A stretch of 64,000 bases of DNA, taken from NCBI RefSeq assembly GCF_901827185.1, contig NZ_LR594672.1:186001-250000 (forward strand), read 5' to 3'. Numbering within the stretch: position 1 is the first letter of the stretch; every line of letters starts with the position of its first letter. This DNA is from Variovorax sp. PBL-E5. Its GTDB lineage: Bacteria; Pseudomonadota; Gammaproteobacteria; Burkholderiales; Burkholderiaceae_C. Positions 61,212 to 64,000 of this stretch are shown here, one piece after another. The notes below the pieces were generated by a model. It ran no database searches. It was not told the origin of the DNA and saw only the letters and a program-made list of their open reading frames with translations. A program made the position numbers and the translations under genes.

Positions 61212-61561
61212 CAATCCACCATTCAAATGCGCCACCTTCATCGGTGGCGCATTTCTGCTTGGGCCCAACAGGGTCGGGTCATGCGTGCACAGGCACCGCG
61301 GGACACCCCCATTTTCTGGCTATAAGTCAGCTCCGTTTTCCCGCTAAGCGATTTAAATTGCAAGCCCCGACCGCTGGCTGCTAAAATCGGTGGACACGCC
61401 GGACCTATAAGGCGAACACTTGGCACCAGGGTGCCCGTTTTAAGACGGCGCACCCCGACCGGCCCCGCCCCATCTCGTCGACCGAGCGACCCCGGCGTCT
61501 TGGCCGACTCGGATGGCGCGCCTCCAGGCCTGAGACCTGACCCAGAAGAAAAGGAGTTCTT
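61212..61561. other. Intergenic region, promoter elements only
   Basis: Apart from the terminator, it holds CTATAAGTC (about 61320), GCTAAAATCGG (61379) and CCTATAAGG (61396-61404), any of which could drive the gene at 61562. No supported gene. Confidence 0.45.
61225..61260 (+). terminator. Terminator after the 60915 gene
   Basis: Perfect 12-bp stem AAATGCGCCACC/GGTGGCGCATTT (61225-61236 with 61243-61254), 6-base loop, then CTGCTT. The stem is symmetric enough that it could work in both directions. Confidence 0.7.
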
Positions 61562-61996
61562 GTGAGCACCGACACCATTGCCCTCCGGAGCGTGAAGGAC
61601 CTCGCCGCCGCGGCCGATGCGCGCACTTCGAGCATCGCGCGCAACCTGCTCGCGCTGGCCGACTCGTATGCGGACATTCGCCACGTCAGGGGCGCGCCCG
61701 AATACAACGCCCATGCCGCGCACGCCCGCAACCTCCTCATTGCTGCCATTGCACAGGCTCTCTCCAGCCAGCAGGAAGCCCTCACGTCCGCTGCGCTTGA
61801 CCTGCGTGCGATTGCAGCGACCGCGGGTGTGGACTACGCCCAGAAGGCGGCCACGAGTGCCGAGCGAGCGCTCGTCGCCCCAGTGGTAATCCAGGTGGCG
61901 CAGCCTGCAGGCCCGCGAGCCAAGCAACGGGTCGAGACGGATGTGTCCAGTACTGACGGCGCTCTGCTCGATGAGGGTCTTGCTATGGCGGCCTGA
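61562..61996 (+). CDS. Hypothetical helical protein, 144 aa
   Basis: GTG at 61562 is preceded by AAAAGGAG. The protein is almost all helical and Ala-rich: SVKDLAAAADARTSSIARNL, LALADSYADIRHVRGAPEYN, AAHARNLLIAAIAQALSSQQ, ALTSAALDLRAIAATAGVDY. It ends in a polar tail. It is paralogous to the interrupted gene at 44654. Function unknown. Confidence 0.65.
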   Translation: MSTDTIALRSVKDLAAAADARTSSIARNLLALADSYADIRHVRGAPEYNAHAAHARNLLIAAIAQALSSQQEALTSAALDLRAIAATAGVDYAQKAATSAERALVAPVVIQVAQPAGPRAKQRVETDVSSTDGALLDEGLAMAA

Positions 61997-62135
61997 CCCA
62001 TGCCCGCTGGAGGCTGAACGTTAGGGCCGACGATGCCATGGCGCTGCATGGAGCAGTGGGACCGTGCTCGATTGCCCGCCGGCACGATGTCTTGTGGGGT
62101 AACCTTCAACGTCTAATCGACCACTCGAGGCGTCC

Positions 62136-62795
62136 ATGTTCATCGAGCATCCCAGCCAAGTTCTGAATGCGCTATTCCGCGATAAGCCTTACCAAGGGGC
62201 AAATCCAAAAAGCGCAAAATTCCTGTTCATTGGCCTCGACGCGAACTATCACGCAGAAGTAGAAGACGAGCCAATCTTCAAGAAGCTGCGGGAGTACCAC
62301 GAAGACGGAGTCGCCTTCTGGCGCAGTCACCAACGGCATCATCCGTTTTTACTAGAGCAGTACCCATACCGAGGAGACGGCCGCTTCTATCACAGCAGCT
62401 TCGCCCGCATCGGCTTTACGCCGGAGCATGCGAGCCAAGTCGCATTCATAGAGTTACTGCACATTCCTACGGTCGGGCGAAGTCGCCTCGTGCGAGCAGA
62501 CTTAGACGACGCCCATCTATCCAAGCTCAGCGACTATGTCCTGGATGGCGACGCAGAGCACGTCTTCGTGTCGAAAAAGGTGGCTCGCCTGATGCATGCC
62601 ACGAAGCGCTTCCGATGGCTGGAAAAGCGACCGCTGGGCCAATTTGGACCGCTCGACATCCTATATCGTCAAGAAACGAAGACTGTCTACAGCCATACGC
62701 ACTTCTCCGCATATGGCAAATATGAGGCACAGAAGGTCGATGAGGCGGACGCAATCCGGTCACTTCTTCGCGAATCCTCCAGCAAGTGCGTGTAG
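62136..62795 (+). CDS. Uracil-DNA-glycosylase-superfamily-like protein, 219 aa
   Basis: A strand-loop KFLFIGLDANYHAE (residues 28-41) resembles motif 1 of the UDG superfamily (GxDPY, here GLDANY). Near the C-terminus SHTHFSAYGK takes the place of the HPSP-type motif 2. Between them are FARIGFTPEHASQVAFIELLHIP and a helical YVLDGDAEHVFVSKK. The catalytic residues differ from true glycosylases, so activity on uracil is uncertain. The assignment is by eye. Confidence 0.6.
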   Translation: MFIEHPSQVLNALFRDKPYQGANPKSAKFLFIGLDANYHAEVEDEPIFKKLREYHEDGVAFWRSHQRHHPFLLEQYPYRGDGRFYHSSFARIGFTPEHASQVAFIELLHIPTVGRSRLVRADLDDAHLSKLSDYVLDGDAEHVFVSKKVARLMHATKRFRWLEKRPLGQFGPLDILYRQETKTVYSHTHFSAYGKYEAQKVDEADAIRSLLRESSSKCV

Positions 62796-63077
62796 ATGTT
62801 TTTGCGGGCAAGTCGCGGTAAATAGCAGATTTCTCAGGTCCGTAGGCCTTTTCGCCGGTGGCAGGCGTGTGCGTAGAAGGCTTGCTAAGCCCGTCAGCTC
62901 TGCTCGAGGCGCTGCGCCGCGTGCGCAAGGGAATCGATGTCGCCACCCGGCGGCTGTGAAGTTCACCATGCCGCTTGGCGGAGACCGGGACTTATTTCAC
63001 GGAATAATGAGGGTGCGGGCGCGCAACCAGTCCATTCGGACCGTGCGCGACAAAGGCACGTTGGCCAGAATCCGGCC

Positions 63078-63398
63078 ATGGACCGAACAATCACCTCGCA
63101 TCTGGTCGCCACAAGGTCTTTCGTGGACGCATTCCTCAACGACATGTCGCAGCGTGGCCGCGCGCGAGGCGCCCTCGTGCCTGAGCCATCTGGGGACGCT
63201 GACGACATTTCGTTGGTGCCAATGAACCCTATGGAGGTGATGCGAGTCGCGAGCGACTGGCGACGCCTGGCCGGTGTGGACCAACGTGCTGAGCGGGTCG
63301 CACAGGCCCTTGAAGTCGTAGCGACCGCACGTCGAAGCTCGGCGCAGGTGCGAACAAGCCGGGTGGCCCGGCTTTTCGCCGGCTGCAGGGGAAGCTAG
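63078..63398 (+). CDS. Hypothetical protein, 106 aa
   Basis: ATG at 63078 (MDRTITSHLVATRSFVDAFL); the frame before it is unlikely coding. Helical throughout: DAFLNDMSQRGRARG, then an acidic loop, NPMEVMRVASDWRRLAGVDQ, RAERVAQALEVVATARRSSA. It is basic at the end. No motif recognised and no strong ribosome box. Confidence 0.5.
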   Translation: MDRTITSHLVATRSFVDAFLNDMSQRGRARGALVPEPSGDADDISLVPMNPMEVMRVASDWRRLAGVDQRAERVAQALEVVATARRSSAQVRTSRVARLFAGCRGS

Positions 63399-63592
63399 GT
63401 GAAGGCTTCCCGCGCCGGCCGCACATGCTGCCATTCGGGGCGGGGACCCGCGCGATGCCAGGTGAGACGCGTAACGGCGCACTGCATGCGGGCCGGCTAC
63501 ACTCGCCTTGCCGCGGCCGGCACGAGTGGTTCGTTCCGGCAAATCGGCTCTGAACGTCCATTGAGGTGTTCGAGAAAAACAAGAGGAGTGCC

Positions 63593-64000
63593 ATGAGCGA
63601 GGAATCTAAAACTAAGAAGCCCTTCTTCAAGCGCCTATGGTTCTGGGCCTTGGTCGCAGTCGTCGTCGTCGGGGCCTCCATGGGAGAACGCAAGAACGAC
63701 TCCAAGGTCGCCAGCACATCGTCGACAACCTCCAGCGAAAAAGCTAAGGACCCGAAGAAATCCGTCGTAACGCTCCCGCCCGCGGAGGAAGACCTCATTC
63801 GGGTCATCAGCGGAGCTCAGCGTGAGTCGAAGGACGCCGAGAACGACATGCAGCGAGGCGGCACCAAGGCAAATCGCGACAAGCTGATTTGTCAACAGAT
63901 GCGTTCGCTTGCTGTAAGCAACTGGGTCGGCAAGGTCGAGAAGATTGACTCCAACAGTGACGGAAAGGGAGTTCTCGAGCTGTCTATTGCCCCCGGCATC
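63593..64000 (+). CDS. Membrane-anchored hypothetical protein, 3' end outside window
   Basis: ATG at 63593 behind AGAGGAG; the frame is open to the last base. A basic start (SEESKTKKPFFKRL) leads to one membrane helix at residues 16-30 (FWALVAVVVVGASMG), then a Ser/Thr/Lys linker and a soluble domain (LICQQMRSLAVSNWVGKVEK, NSDGKGVLELSI). The layout resembles single-pass proteins with a small extracytoplasmic beta domain. The C-terminus is not visible. Confidence 0.7.
   Translation, partial: MSEESKTKKPFFKRLWFWALVAVVVVGASMGERKNDSKVASTSSTTSSEKAKDPKKSVVTLPPAEEDLIRVISGAQRESKDAENDMQRGGTKANRDKLICQQMRSLAVSNWVGKVEKIDSNSDGKGVLELSIAPGI

Noticed and set aside
62869..62958. Short GTG frame ending in LLEALRRVRKGIDVATRRL
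   Set aside because: Only about 30 codons and no clear ribosome-binding site; it could be a gene remnant but cannot be supported.
1..64000. Search for tRNA, rRNA, transposase, integrase, att sites and replication genes
   Set aside because: No T-arm consensus, no recognisable integrase or IS ends, and no Rep or Par proteins were found, so no mobile-element boundary is claimed.

Overview
The window is GC-rich and densely packed with short genes, almost all of accessory or unknown function. GTG and TTG starts are frequent, and many genes have their own intrinsic terminator. A PHB-depolymerase-type esterase, SWIB, SPOR and cold-shock-like proteins, and very large choice-of-anchor-D proteins suggest a betaproteobacterium (Burkholderiales, perhaps Comamonadaceae-like). 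The source is probably a genomic island or a megaplasmid. This is inference: there is no rRNA, tRNA, replication, partition or conjugation gene, and no recognisable transposase or integrase.

Layout. 1-3.9 kb: small unknown genes, a PEGA-like lipoprotein, an orphan XRE regulator with a clear operator, and a conserved hypothetical. 4.0-10.9 kb: a type I restriction-modification operon (small ribbon-helix-helix-like gene, hsdM, hsdS, a small two-helix membrane protein, hsdR). 11.2-16.4 kb: a tandem gene duplication with identical three-segment RNA leaders, several small unknown proteins, a PD-(D/E)XK-type protein and a PHB-depolymerase-family esterase. 16.8-22.9 kb: a BamE-like exported protein, the frameshifted copy of a three-gene module (methyltransferase/cNMP-binding-like/HTH protein diverging from two small membrane proteins), and an AbiEi/AbiEii pair. 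23.0-31.3 kb: small genes, a GNAT enzyme, a GIY-YIG/DUF4357 protein, and a 1539-residue SF1 helicase with a C-terminal Vsr-like nuclease, preceded by a second ribbon-helix-helix-like gene. 31.8-36.6 kb: a divergent extra cysteinyl-tRNA synthetase and the intact copy of the three-gene module. 36.6-50.4 kb: membrane, cold-shock-like, SWIB, amidase, SPOR and other small genes, with one nonsense-mutated gene. 50.8-60.7 kb: a single 3309-residue exported protein made of about 27 ASH/choice-of-anchor-D repeats around two IPT/TIG domains. 60.9-64 kb: small genes, including a UDG-superfamily-like protein and one cut by the window edge.

How the parts fit. Three recognisable defence-type systems (type I R-M, AbiE, helicase-nuclease) lie within about 27 kb, so 4-37 kb reads as a defence-rich accessory region. 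The best candidate for an undescribed system is the duplicated module A/B/C. A fuses a class I methyltransferase, a cyclic-nucleotide-binding-like barrel and an HTH-like segment. B is a short membrane-anchored Gly/His-rich protein. C is a protein with about four membrane helices. Both copies keep the same divergent layout and a matching promoter-like element exactly 46 nt before the A start. Copy 1 has two single-base frameshifts and copy 2 is intact. The second candidate is the tandem pair at 11.2-12.5 kb, whose leaders can fold into two mutually exclusive hairpins.
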